From an uncultured Oscillospiraceae bacterium (GTDB lineage: Bacteria > Bacillota > Clostridia > Oscillospirales > Oscillospiraceae): a stretch of DNA of 48,073 nucleotides. Shown piece by piece: positions 1 through 8,204 of the stretch. The DNA lies in NCBI GenBank assembly GCA_910579595.1, contig CAJTVM010000011.1:1-48073 (forward strand), read 5' to 3'. Each line of letters begins with the position of its first letter. Position 1 is the first letter of the stretch. A program made the position numbers and the translations under genes. The notes under the pieces were generated by a model. The model saw only the letters and a program-made list of their open reading frames with translations. It ran no database searches and was not told where the DNA came from.

Positions 1-153
1 AAAACGACAAAATTTCTTCGGCGTTTTCTTACAATTTCATATCGGCGTTGACAGGTGGAGTGAGCAGGCCATTTAGGGAAAAATTGACATAATCGCTTAA
101 AACATGACCACACAGCAAGAAGCGGCAAGGCTATTGCCTTGCCGCCCTGTGTT
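1..153. other. Left-edge region after spoIVA, no gene seen
   Basis: This stretch lies downstream of the spoIVA stop. Apart from the hairpin at 122-145 I see no convincing gene. The short plus-strand reading frame over the spoIVA end is a shadow without a good ribosome-binding site. TTGACA-like hexamers occur near 48 and 84 on the plus strand, but neither has a matching -10 box at 16-18 bases. Confidence 0.5.
122..145 (-). terminator. Hairpin after spoIVA
   Basis: GCGGCAAGGC at 122-131 pairs perfectly with GCCTTGCCGC at 136-145 around a 4-base loop. It begins 8 bases after the spoIVA stop codon on the minus strand. The following minus-strand bases are only moderately T-rich (TTCTTG), so it is a plausible but not ideal intrinsic terminator. 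Confidence 0.6.
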
Positions 154-1629
154 TTACAAGATAATGCAGATTAACCCGCCGGACCCCTCATTGATGATCC
201 GCTGGAGCGTTTCCCGCAGCTTTTCCCGGGCCTCTTCCGGCATCCGCTTCAGTTTGCCGTTGAGATCCTCCCCCACTAGCTCATGGAAAGAACGCCCAAA
301 GATATTGGAATCCCAAATCCGACCGGTGTCCCCCTCAAATTGCTGAAGCAGATAATCAACCATTTCCTCCGACTGCTTCTCGGTACCCATAATGGGAGAA
401 ACCTCCGTCTTGATATCCGCCCGCATCATATGGATTGAGGGGGCGCTGGCCTTCAGCCGCACGCCATACCGTCCCCCCTGCTTAACAATTTCCGGCTCCT
501 CCAGGGTCATTTCCTCCGGGTTTGGCATCACAATCCCGTATCCCGTAGCCTCAACTTGGGCTAAGGCGTCCTCTACTTTCTCGTATTTGCGCTTCATCGC
601 CGCCATCTGGGTAAGCTGATCAATGAGGTCGCCGTCATCTTGAATCTCCAGTCCGCACTGCTCGGAAACCGTAGCGTAGAACAACGTCCTGGGCAAATCC
701 AATGTGGCAGTGACCACCCCGCTGCCCATATCCATCCGGTTGAGGACGGCGGAGCTCAACTCCTCCCTGTCGCCCATTGCCAGCACCGCGCCTTCCGCAT
801 CCCGCAGGCGCATAAGCCCCTCCGTTTCCTCTCGGATCATGGCGTACAATCCGCTCTTGATGGGGTGATCGAAGGGAAGGACGTCCACCCAGGGCGGCAG
901 GAACAGATCCAACTGTTTCATGGGAAATTCATGGAGCACAGCCCGGATGATCTCGCTCACCGCCCCCTCGTCCAACGTCAGGCAATTGGCTGCCAGGCAG
1001 GTCACGTCATAGCGCTCCGCGATGTCCGCCTGTAAAGTTTGCGCCCGTTCACTGTAGGGTTGTGCAGAATTGAGCAGTACCATGAAAGGCTTGCCCAGTC
1101 CCTTTAGCTCTCCAATCACCCGCTCCTCTGCCTCCAGGTAATCTTCCCGGGGGATATCGGCCACCGTGCCATCGGTAGTGACTACAATCCCAATGGTAGA
1201 GTGGTCGGTAATCACTTTCTGGGTACCGAATTCCGCCGCCTCAGTCATGGGGATCTCATGATCGAACCAAGGCGTCATCACCATCCGGGGCTGTTCACCG
1301 TCCATCTGTCCCAGGGCGCTGGGCACCATATAGCCCACGCAGTCGATCAACCGGACGGAAAATACCCCACCGTCCTCCATGGCCATCTCTACCGCGTCCT
1401 CGGGAACGAATTTCGGCTCGGCGGTCATAACCACCCGGCCGGATCCGCTCTGGGGCAGCTCATCCCGCGCGCGATCCCGGATGTAATTGTTCTCGATTTT
1501 TGGAAGCACCAGGGTTTCCATAAACCGCTTGATGAATGTGGACTTTCCCGTGCGTACGGGGCCTACCACGCCGATATAGATATCACCCTGTGTACGCTGG
1601 GCAATATCTTCGTACAGTTTGTTTTCCAA
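154..1629 (-). CDS. spoIVA: Stage IV sporulation protein A, coat basement ATPase
   Basis: SpoIVA polymerises on the mother-cell face of the forespore membrane, using ATP, and forms the platform on which the coat is built. The 491-residue product has the family's usual length. Its N-terminal Walker A motif GPVRTGKS is at residues 23-30, and the conserved opening (residues 1-40) matches SpoIVA. The start codon is TTG (1627-1629), with an AGGAGG box about 8 bases upstream; no ATG fits the conserved N-terminus. A sigma-E-type promoter lies at 1662-1690 and a terminator-like hairpin follows the stop. SpoVM, which recruits SpoIVA to curved membrane, and the SpoIVA partner SipL are encoded directly upstream. 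The identification is secure. Confidence 0.97.
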   Translation of the reverse strand: MENKLYEDIAQRTQGDIYIGVVGPVRTGKSTFIKRFMETLVLPKIENNYIRDRARDELPQSGSGRVVMTAEPKFVPEDAVEMAMEDGGVFSVRLIDCVGYMVPSALGQMDGEQPRMVMTPWFDHEIPMTEAAEFGTQKVITDHSTIGIVVTTDGTVADIPREDYLEAEERVIGELKGLGKPFMVLLNSAQPYSERAQTLQADIAERYDVTCLAANCLTLDEGAVSEIIRAVLHEFPMKQLDLFLPPWVDVLPFDHPIKSGLYAMIREETEGLMRLRDAEGAVLAMGDREELSSAVLNRMDMGSGVVTATLDLPRTLFYATVSEQCGLEIQDDGDLIDQLTQMAAMKRKYEKVEDALAQVEATGYGIVMPNPEEMTLEEPEIVKQGGRYGVRLKASAPSIHMMRADIKTEVSPIMGTEKQSEEMVDYLLQQFEGDTGRIWDSNIFGRSFHELVGEDLNGKLKRMPEEAREKLRETLQRIINEGSGGLICIIL

Positions 1630-1661
1630 AGCTGAGCCCTCCTCACCGCATACTCGTCTTA

Positions 1662-1690
1662 TATGTATGGGGCTTGGTCAAAGAATATGA
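1662..1690 (-). promoter_or_regulatory. Sigma-E-type promoter for spoIVA
   Basis: On the minus strand TCATATT (1684-1690) is followed after exactly 14 bases by CATACATA (1662-1669). The known mother-cell sigma-E consensus is roughly KMATATT, 13-14 bases, CATACAHT, so the -35 fits well and the -10 fits except for its last base. It lies 33 bases upstream of the spoIVA TTG start. Confidence 0.75.
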
Positions 1691-1693
1691 CAA

Positions 1694-1722
1694 GGGCGGC
1701 ATGGATTTTGTCCACGCCGCCC
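1694..1722 (-). terminator. Hairpin between sipL and spoIVA
   Basis: GGGCGGCATGGA at 1694-1705 pairs with TCCACGCCGCCC at 1711-1722 (11 of 12 Watson-Crick pairs, one G-U in the minus-strand RNA) around a 5-base loop. It starts 6 bases after the sipL stop. The downstream tract TTGTCATATTCTTT is only partly T-rich and overlaps the spoIVA -35 box, so termination may be partial. Confidence 0.6.
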
Positions 1723-1728
1723 GAACAA

Positions 1729-3240
1729 TCAGCATCTTCTGGCTGGGATCAGCAGCAGCGCACCCTCCTGTGCCTCACCAGATTCAAGACCATTAGCACT
1801 GCAGATATCTTCCACGGTGGCACCGCAGGATTTGGCAATATCCCACAAGGCCTCCCCCCGTTCCATCCGGCGGATCACTACCGAGGGCCGCACACCCATC
1901 TCCTGAATTGTGCCGGGCTTCAGATCAGTGACGCAGTTCACCTGCTCCTCCCGCAGGGCAGTCCAAGCAAACTCCGCCTCAAAGCGCACCTCCAGTCCAC
2001 CCGTAACGGGGACGGCAGTGGCCTCCCCCATAGGGCGGCAGACACACGAGCAATTGCAGCCCGCCGGCAACTCCACCCGGCAGGATACCGGGATATCCAC
2101 GTTCACACCGCACATCGCGTCATCCTCACTGAGATAAAGGATAGACACGGAGGTCTGGGCAGTGAATTCTACCCCGCCCTCCACCGGGGCCGAAGCCACA
2201 GATACCACCGTCACCGCACAGTCCAGCACCTGCTTGGCCGGAATGCCCGACTCGCACAGCTTCCGGGCGGCTTCCCGGCGGCCGGAATGCTCTGCCAGCG
2301 TCCACAAACGCTCCGGCGCACGTTCCACGTCAACGGGCTGTTTCAAGCAGTAAGCATCGCTGAGCATGGTAATGGGCTGGCGCACCCACATCGCCGCCTG
2401 GGCCAGCGCCTCCAGCGTCACCTCCAGCTCGCCATCCCGCAAATGGCAGTCCACACTTTTCAGCGTGACAACCGCTTCCGGCTCCCCTTCGTCAGAGAGC
2501 ATCCCGATGTCCATGATCTGGGAATAGGGCAGCTCAAACCGAACCGAGGTCAGCTCCTCCCCGCTGCGGTACAAAACCACCAGCTGGACATCCCCCTTGA
2601 GCACCAGCTTTTTGCCGATAAATTTGGCATCCATGGCCCCCAGCTCAGCCCGGTACAGCAGCAATTCTTCCGCTTCCGGCTTGGAGGCCGGGGGACGCAG
2701 CACATCGGAAAACGTGAACACCTTTTCCATCACCTCGGGAATCATACTGCACTTGCAGGAGGTAAACAACTTCTCCATTCCAGCTTCCGCACCGCAATTC
2801 ACATCACTGCTCAACTCCCGGCGTTCCTGCCGGTAGGCCGCCGCCCAAACCGCCAGATTGACCCGCACCAGTATTTTCCGGGGGTTGATGGTACGGGCAT
2901 CCGCCGATGCCGCCTGAACGGTGGCCTGCACTGGGCAGCCCGCGTGAAATAGGGGGTCATCCCGGATGCATTGGAATGGTATGGACACCTCCATAGATTG
3001 GGGCGCCCCTTCCCCCTCTGGTATGTATAGTACGCTCACCCGGGCGGTACCAGACAGCCGCAGAGTTCCTTCGCCCAGCTCCTTATCCTTTAAGAACACC
3101 TTGCCCACCGCCGAAACAATACGAGAAATGTCCGGACAGGCGTCGGGTACAATGCTCTCTAAGGTTTCCTCCTGGGAAAACATCCCCTGACTGACGGGCC
3201 GGTACCCTTCCATCACAATGCGCTGCAACTCCATATCCAT
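1729..3240 (-). CDS. sipL: SipL-like coat morphogenesis protein (SPOCS/DUF3794 plus LysM)
   Basis: The 503-residue protein has DUF3794/SPOCS-type beta-rich repeats over most of its length and a C-terminal LysM domain (about residues 455-500, containing GEALWDIAKSCGATVEDICS). That architecture is that of SipL, which in Clostridioides difficile binds SpoIVA through the LysM domain and is needed for coat localisation. The position directly upstream of spoIVA supports the same pairing here. ATG at 3240 has a GGAGAGG box about 8 bases upstream. A sigma-E-like promoter overlaps the end of spoVM. DUF3794 proteins of other roles exist, so the name rests on architecture plus neighbourhood. Confidence 0.85.
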   Translation of the reverse strand: MDMELQRIVMEGYRPVSQGMFSQEETLESIVPDACPDISRIVSAVGKVFLKDKELGEGTLRLSGTARVSVLYIPEGEGAPQSMEVSIPFQCIRDDPLFHAGCPVQATVQAASADARTINPRKILVRVNLAVWAAAYRQERRELSSDVNCGAEAGMEKLFTSCKCSMIPEVMEKVFTFSDVLRPPASKPEAEELLLYRAELGAMDAKFIGKKLVLKGDVQLVVLYRSGEELTSVRFELPYSQIMDIGMLSDEGEPEAVVTLKSVDCHLRDGELEVTLEALAQAAMWVRQPITMLSDAYCLKQPVDVERAPERLWTLAEHSGRREAARKLCESGIPAKQVLDCAVTVVSVASAPVEGGVEFTAQTSVSILYLSEDDAMCGVNVDIPVSCRVELPAGCNCSCVCRPMGEATAVPVTGGLEVRFEAEFAWTALREEQVNCVTDLKPGTIQEMGVRPSVVIRRMERGEALWDIAKSCGATVEDICSANGLESGEAQEGALLLIPARRC

Positions 3241-3273
3241 AGGCTTTCCTCTCCTTGCACGTATTCTGTGCCT

Positions 3274-3302
3274 ACTATATGAACGGGTTAGCCTGGATAT
3301 GT
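3274..3302 (-). promoter_or_regulatory. Sigma-E-like promoter for sipL
   Basis: On the minus strand ACATATC (3296-3302) and CATATAGT (3274-3281) are separated by 14 bases, the spacing expected of sigma-E promoters. Each box deviates from consensus at one or two positions. It lies in the 70-base gap between spoVM and sipL, 33 bases before the sipL start. Confidence 0.55.
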
Positions 3303-3310
3303 CACCGGCT

Positions 3311-3382
3311 TCAGTCCATGTGGAAGATCTTACGCATCAGGCCGCAAAGCGCCTTCGGAAACTTCACCACCACGACTCGCAT
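3311..3382 (-). CDS. spoVM: SpoVM, amphipathic spore-curvature peptide
   Basis: A 23-residue frame begins MRVVVVKFPK and ends RKIFHMD. SpoVM of B. subtilis is a 26-residue amphipathic peptide with the same plan: a short hydrophobic/basic start, a K-x-P-K motif, then a helix with basic residues. It senses membrane curvature on the forespore and anchors SpoIVA. In B. subtilis spoVM closes the gmk-priA-prkC-rsgA array, and here it occupies the matching place just after rsgA and before sipL-spoIVA. The Shine-Dalgarno AAGGGGG lies 8 bases before the ATG, inside the 3' arm of the hairpin at 3387-3441. No clear promoter of its own was found. Its tiny size makes it easy to miss in automated annotation. 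Confidence 0.88.
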   Translation of the reverse strand: MRVVVVKFPKALCGLMRKIFHMD

Positions 3383-3386
3383 GAAA

Positions 3387-3441
3387 ACAGCCCCCTTTCT
3401 CATCGCTGGAATCTATACCAGCATATGAAAAAGGGGGCTGT
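3387..3441 (-). promoter_or_regulatory. Hairpin after rsgA that covers the spoVM ribosome-binding site
   Basis: Arms 3387-3398 and 3430-3441 form a perfect 12-bp stem (ACAGCCCCCTTT). An inner 5-bp stem lies at 3405-3409/3418-3422. In the minus-strand transcript the hairpin starts 10 bases after the rsgA stop and ends in TTTTC, so it resembles an intrinsic terminator. Its 3' arm is also the AAGGGGG box of spoVM. A read-through transcript would therefore carry a masked spoVM ribosome-binding site. Confidence 0.7.
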
Positions 3442-3451
3442 CCGGTTCCTA

Positions 3452-4336
3452 TCATTTTTTCGCGATCTCCCAGTCCGGGATCTCCTTGGCCTGTTCATAC
3501 AGGCGGATATAGCTTTTATGGCGGCTGGGAGCGATTTTTCCCTCTGCCACCGCCTCCCGCACTGCGCAACCCCGTTCCTTAATATGGGCGCAGCCCTGGA
3601 AACGGCACAGATCCACATAAGGGGCAAATTCCCGGAAGGCGGCATCCAATTCTTCCTTGGGGATAGCCTCCATCTGCTCCACATCAAAGGAGGAAAAGCC
3701 CGGTGTATCCGCCACCAATCCCCCAGCCACCGGGAATAGCTCCACATGGCGGGTGGTGTGACGGCCCCGGCCCAGCTTTTCACTGACCTCCCCCACCCGC
3801 AGGCCAAACCCCGGCTGGAGGGAATTGAGAATGCTGGATTTTCCAACGCCGGAATTTCCTGTAAAGGCAGAAGCCTTGCCAGCAATTGCCTCCGCCAGTG
3901 TTGGAATGCCTTCCCCAGTCTCCGCGCTCACTTGAAGGGTTGGAAACCCCGCCTCACGATAAAGCGCCGTCAGATCCTCTGCCCGCTCTAAATCACATTT
4001 GTTGAAACAGATCAGCACACCGCACCCTTTCCACTCTGCCATGGCCGCCATGCGGTCAATCAGAAACGGTTCGGTAATGGGTACTGCCCCGGACGCGATA
4101 ATCACCATCTGATCGATGTTGGCCACCATAGGCCGATAAAACTGGTTTTTCCGCGGCAGAATGGCGTCCACCATCCCTGTGCCGTCCTCCAGGCGGCTGA
4201 TCTCCACCCGGTCGCCCACCAAAGGGGTAATCTTCTGGTGGCGGAGCCGTCCTCTGCCCCGGCAGGGGACGGGCTGCTCCCCTCCAATCTCAACATAGTA
4301 AAAACCGCTGAGGGCTTTGACAATCTGTCCTGTCAT
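3452..4336 (-). CDS. rsgA: Small-ribosomal-subunit biogenesis GTPase RsgA
   Basis: RsgA (YloQ/CpgA) is a GTPase that helps late maturation of the 30S subunit. The circularly permuted G motifs are visible: NKCD (112-115), then GNSGVGKS (160-167), then DTPG (210-213). The C-terminal zinc site uses C244, C249, H251 and C257. An N-terminal OB fold precedes them. The start chosen is ATG 4336 (294 residues), 4 bases after the prkC stop; the frame extends further upstream, but that part lies inside prkC and does not resemble RsgA. Coupling to prkC and stp fits the known phosphorylation of this GTPase by PrkC. Confidence 0.95.
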   Translation of the reverse strand: MTGQIVKALSGFYYVEIGGEQPVPCRGRGRLRHQKITPLVGDRVEISRLEDGTGMVDAILPRKNQFYRPMVANIDQMVIIASGAVPITEPFLIDRMAAMAEWKGCGVLICFNKCDLERAEDLTALYREAGFPTLQVSAETGEGIPTLAEAIAGKASAFTGNSGVGKSSILNSLQPGFGLRVGEVSEKLGRGRHTTRHVELFPVAGGLVADTPGFSSFDVEQMEAIPKEELDAAFREFAPYVDLCRFQGCAHIKERGCAVREAVAEGKIAPSRHKSYIRLYEQAKEIPDWEIAKK

Positions 4337-4340
4337 GCGC

Positions 4341-6386
4341 TTAGAATTCCAGCGTATAGCGGTCTTCCAGCACGTCGTTAATATAGATAAACACCGTCTG
4401 GGTGCCGGAAGCGGTGGCGGACACGCTCTTGGACTCTGCCTCAACCATGCCGTCAAACAGTGTCATCTCCCCCACCACAATGCGCACGCTCACCGGTCTC
4501 TCATAACCGCTGAGATCCACATCAATGGTCTTGGTGCTGGTGGGTGTGACCGCCATATTCTCAGAAGGCACAGGCTCCTCAGAGGGCGGCGGCTCAGTGA
4601 CCGGCGGTTCGGAAACGGGCGGCTCCGTCTCCGGCGGCTCCGTCTCCTCCGGGCCAAGGCTCACATAGAAGTCAATGACAGTCCCCTTGTCCACCTGTCC
4701 CTGCACGCTCTGCCACGTCACCCGGCCTTCTTCATACTTATCGCTGGGGAATTTGTCAACCTTGCCCCGGATCAAGCCCATACCGGTGAGCTGACGTTCC
4801 ACATCTTCAAACTTCATGTTCGTGAAATCGGGCACCGCAACCTGCTTGATCGCCGGGCCTTTGCTGATCACCAGGGTGACCTTATCCCCCTTTTCCAACA
4901 GCATATTTTCTATGGGCGTATAGGTAATCACTTTATCCTTGGAGATGGTGTCGGAGTATTCCTCCTCCACTGTCACATCCAGCCCCATCTCATCCTGGAG
5001 CTTTTTCAGGGCGTCCCGGACGTCCCAGTCGCCCACGTGCGGCATATACATTTTATCCTCGCCGCCGCTGATGGTTACCTTGATGGTTAGATTGCCCTCC
5101 CGAACCACACTGTTGGCCTCCGGGGTCTGCTCACAAATCTGGCCCTCTTCGTACTTATCGCTGTAGACCGTACCGCCCTCCTCCAGGGTAAAATCACCTA
5201 AAATCGTTTTATCTGCCTTTAGCTGGTCTAAAGTATACCCCAGCAAGGAGGGCACTTTGTATTCCTTTTTCTCCTCAAACATCCCTTTGATCAGAAAATT
5301 GTAGAGGAAAAAGAGCATACCACCGATAAATACAAGGATAATCAGGATGGCTACCAGGGCGGGAACGGCTCCCCCGCCCCGCCGGGGCGGCTCGTTGTCA
5401 TAATCCACGTCATTTTCCTCCACATCACGGCGGCGGCGTTCCGGACGTTCCGGTACCCGCGGCCTCCGGCCCGTGTCCCAGGTTCCAACCGTTTTGACAA
5501 CCGGCACCTTCATGGTGGGTTCGTCTGCGACATCCGGCTTGGAAACTTCCATATCGGGGTTCTTGCGGAACTCCTTCAAATCCTCCAGCATCTCATCCGC
5601 CGAGCCATACCGCTGATCCAGTGCGGGCGCCATGGCCTTCATGGTGATGTCCTCCAGTGCCTCGGGGATCTCCGGGTTCAGGCTCCGGGGCGGGACGGGA
5701 ATCGCGTTGATATGCTGGATCGCCACCCCCACCGGGGTGTCCCCCTCAAAGGGAAGCCGACCGGTGAGCATCTCATACAACACTACACCCGCAGAATAGA
5801 TATCGGTGCGGCAGTCCACATGACTGCCCCTGGCCTGCTCCGGCGAGATATAGTGGACGGAACCGATGGCCTCCTGGGTCAGGGTATTCTGGGCGGCGCT
5901 GGCCAGCTGGGCGATACCAAAATCAGTAACCTTGACGCTGCCGTCCCGGAGCACCATCACATTGTGGGGCTTGATGTCCCGGTGGATAATCCCCCGGGAG
6001 TGGGCATGGCTCAGCGCCCTCATGATCTGGGTAATGAAATGCAGCGCCTCCCGCCAATTCAACGGCGTTCCCCGCTTCACCATATATTGCTTCAGCGTCA
6101 TGCCGTCTACCAGCTCCATGACGATATAGTCCAATCCATCGGAGTGGCTCACATCGTACACTGAAACAATATTGGCGTTGGACAGCATAGCCACCGCCTG
6201 GGATTCATCATGGAAGCGACGGCGGAAATCCGCATCGCTGGCCAGCTCCGGCTTTAGGATCTTCACCGCTACAAGCCGGTTCAGCCGGTGGCACCGGGCC
6301 TTATATACCACCGCCATGCCGCCGGTGCCGATACACTCCAAAATCTCGTATCGATTGTCGAGCATTTTACCTATGTATTGATCCAT
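4341..6386 (-). CDS. prkC: Membrane Ser/Thr protein kinase with PASTA repeats
   Basis: This is a PrkC/Stk-type kinase that senses muropeptides or lipid II and phosphorylates cell-wall, translation and division targets. The kinase domain is residues 13-270, with the nucleotide lysine K42, HRD at 135-137 and DFG at 155-157. A basic juxtamembrane segment precedes one membrane helix (about 341-365). Three extracellular PASTA repeats follow (about 377-445, 446-512, 516-583). Next comes a proline/glutamate-rich TEPP-type linker and a final beta-rich segment of about 70 residues that is not a PASTA repeat. The total of 681 residues is normal. It forms the usual pair with stp, 23 bases upstream. Confidence 0.97.
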   Translation of the reverse strand: MDQYIGKMLDNRYEILECIGTGGMAVVYKARCHRLNRLVAVKILKPELASDADFRRRFHDESQAVAMLSNANIVSVYDVSHSDGLDYIVMELVDGMTLKQYMVKRGTPLNWREALHFITQIMRALSHAHSRGIIHRDIKPHNVMVLRDGSVKVTDFGIAQLASAAQNTLTQEAIGSVHYISPEQARGSHVDCRTDIYSAGVVLYEMLTGRLPFEGDTPVGVAIQHINAIPVPPRSLNPEIPEALEDITMKAMAPALDQRYGSADEMLEDLKEFRKNPDMEVSKPDVADEPTMKVPVVKTVGTWDTGRRPRVPERPERRRRDVEENDVDYDNEPPRRGGGAVPALVAILIILVFIGGMLFFLYNFLIKGMFEEKKEYKVPSLLGYTLDQLKADKTILGDFTLEEGGTVYSDKYEEGQICEQTPEANSVVREGNLTIKVTISGGEDKMYMPHVGDWDVRDALKKLQDEMGLDVTVEEEYSDTISKDKVITYTPIENMLLEKGDKVTLVISKGPAIKQVAVPDFTNMKFEDVERQLTGMGLIRGKVDKFPSDKYEEGRVTWQSVQGQVDKGTVIDFYVSLGPEETEPPETEPPVSEPPVTEPPPSEEPVPSENMAVTPTSTKTIDVDLSGYERPVSVRIVVGEMTLFDGMVEAESKSVSATASGTQTVFIYINDVLEDRYTLEF

Positions 6387-6409
6387 GGTAAAAGTCCTCC
6401 TAACGTTGC

Positions 6410-7150
6410 TTAAAGCTGGACCAGCACAACGGTAACGTTGTCTGGCGCACCTTGTTCCAGCGTCATTTGCAGCAAGCTACGGCACAGCCCTTTCGGTTCC
6501 GCCTCGTCCATCGAGGTCTGAAGCAGTACTTGATCAACCAGCACATTGCTCAACCCATCGCTGCAAAGCAGCAAACGACTGCCCGGCCCGGTGGCCACCC
6601 GGAGCAGATCGCAATCCACCGTGCTGTCCACCCCCAGCGCCCTGGTGATCAGATTTTTCCTGGGGTGCACCCTGGCCTCCTCCGCAGTGATCTCACCCCG
6701 ATCTACCAGCAGCTGAACCAGGGAATGATCCACCGTTATCTGCCGGATCATCCCGTTTTCCAACAGGTAGCACCGGCTGTCCCCCACATTTACCACGTAA
6801 GATTCCCCCCGCAATGCCAGGGCAGCTACCAAGGTGGTCCCCATTCCATGATACTCCATACAGGTCTGGGCCAGGTCAAACACCTGTTTGTTGGCTTTTT
6901 CACAGGCATGGGCCAGCATATCCTCCCACCAAACTGGATCATCCTCCCGAGCGCCAGACGTAAACCGTTCTTCCACAGCGCCGAGAAAGGCTTCCACTGC
7001 CACCGAACTGGCTACGTTGCCGGCCTGGGCGCCGCCCATACCATCGCACACAACCAGCACCGCTGCCTGTTCGCCCAACTCACGAAAGGCAAAGCTGTCC
7101 TGGTTGTCTTTCCTGTGACAGCCCACATCCGTCACACCAAACAGTTTCAT
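6410..7150 (-). CDS. stp: PP2C-type Ser/Thr protein phosphatase
   Basis: The 246-residue protein is a PP2C/PPM phosphatase (PrpC/Stp) that reverses PrkC phosphorylation. The N-terminal DVGCHRKDNQD and CDGMGG motifs supply metal-binding aspartates; SDGLSN and the C-terminal PDNVTVV are the later family motifs. It has no membrane segment, so it acts in the cytoplasm. It lies between rlmN (25-base gap) and prkC (23-base gap), the standard order. Confidence 0.96.
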   Translation of the reverse strand: MKLFGVTDVGCHRKDNQDSFAFRELGEQAAVLVVCDGMGGAQAGNVASSVAVEAFLGAVEERFTSGAREDDPVWWEDMLAHACEKANKQVFDLAQTCMEYHGMGTTLVAALALRGESYVVNVGDSRCYLLENGMIRQITVDHSLVQLLVDRGEITAEEARVHPRKNLITRALGVDSTVDCDLLRVATGPGSRLLLCSDGLSNVLVDQVLLQTSMDEAEPKGLCRSLLQMTLEQGAPDNVTVVLVQL

Positions 7151-7175
7151 GAAGGTCCCTCCTTCTGGGAACGGG

Positions 7176-8201
7176 TCATTGCTGGTGAATATGCTTCCTC
7201 CTCAACTGGCCGCAGGAGGCATCGATGTCGCCCCCCAACTTGCGCCGCACCGTGGCGGTGACACCGTGACGCTCCAGCCGCTGTTGGAATTCCCGCACCC
7301 GGCAGCTGGGCTTGAGGGGCGATTCCGCCACATTATTGAGCGGAATCAGGTTTACGTGGCCGGGCTGGCCTCGGAGCAGCTCCGCCAGTTTATCCGCCTG
7401 GGCATCGCTGTCGTTCACCCCGTCGATCATAGCATATTCGTAGGAGATCCGCCGTCCCGTTGTCTCAAAATACCGGCGGCAGGTTTCCATCAGCGCGTCC
7501 ACCCCTACCGCCTGGTTCACCGGCATCAACTTGGTACGTGTTTCATCGTCCGGGGCGTGGAGCGATACGCTTAACGTTAATTGTAACCCAAGAGGGGCCA
7601 GTTTGTCAATTTTGTTTATTAGGCCGCAGGTGGAAAGGGAGATGTGCCGCATCCCGATGTTCATTCCATCCGGATGGTTTACCAACGACAGAAACCGAAG
7701 GACGTTGTCATAATTGTCCAGCGGCTCTCCAATCCCCATCATGACAATATTGGAAATGATCTCGCCGCTGTCCTTCTGGGTAAAAAGCACCTGGTCAAGA
7801 ATTTCAGCCGGTGTCAAGTCTCTAACCTTGCCGCCTAAAGTGGAAGCACAGAACGTACAGCCCATATTACACCCAACCTGACTGGACACACAAACAGTAT
7901 TCCCATGCTTGTACCGCATCAAAACCGTTTCTATGCAATTCCCATCCGAAAGTTTCCAAAGATACTTGATCGTACCATCTAGCTTTGACACCTGTTTGCG
8001 CTCCACAACAGGGGCAGACAACACACAGTCCTTCTTCAGCGTTTCCCGCAGGGTTTTCGGGATGTTGCTCATCTCATCAAAAGATTCCGCACCCTGATGG
8101 AGCCAGCGGAACACCTGCATCGCCCGGAACTTCGGCTGGCCCAGCTCCCGAAAATAGTCAGAAAGCTCCTCCGGTGTCATGGACTTTATTTCCATCAACA
8201 C
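7176..8201 (-). CDS. rlmN: Dual-specificity RNA methyltransferase RlmN
   Basis: RlmN is a radical-SAM enzyme that makes 2-methyladenosine at 23S rRNA A2503 and in some tRNAs. The iron-sulfur motif CNMGCTFC is at residues 111-118, and the GIGEPLDNYDNV and SLHAPDDETR segments typical of RlmN are present. Length 341 residues is usual. Start choice: GTG at 8201 has a GAGGTGA box at good spacing; ATG at 8195 is two codons in and cannot be excluded. The gap to rsmB is 3 bases. Confidence 0.96.
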   Translation of the reverse strand: MLMEIKSMTPEELSDYFRELGQPKFRAMQVFRWLHQGAESFDEMSNIPKTLRETLKKDCVLSAPVVERKQVSKLDGTIKYLWKLSDGNCIETVLMRYKHGNTVCVSSQVGCNMGCTFCASTLGGKVRDLTPAEILDQVLFTQKDSGEIISNIVMMGIGEPLDNYDNVLRFLSLVNHPDGMNIGMRHISLSTCGLINKIDKLAPLGLQLTLSVSLHAPDDETRTKLMPVNQAVGVDALMETCRRYFETTGRRISYEYAMIDGVNDSDAQADKLAELLRGQPGHVNLIPLNNVAESPLKPSCRVREFQQRLERHGVTATVRRKLGGDIDASCGQLRRKHIHQQ

Positions 8202-8204
8202 CCG

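Noticed and set aside
3383..3441. A sigma-E promoter for spoVM inside the hairpin loop (CATATGCT at 3420-3427)
   Set aside because: The -10-like box has no ATATT-type -35 at 13-14 bases upstream, so I do not list it as a promoter.
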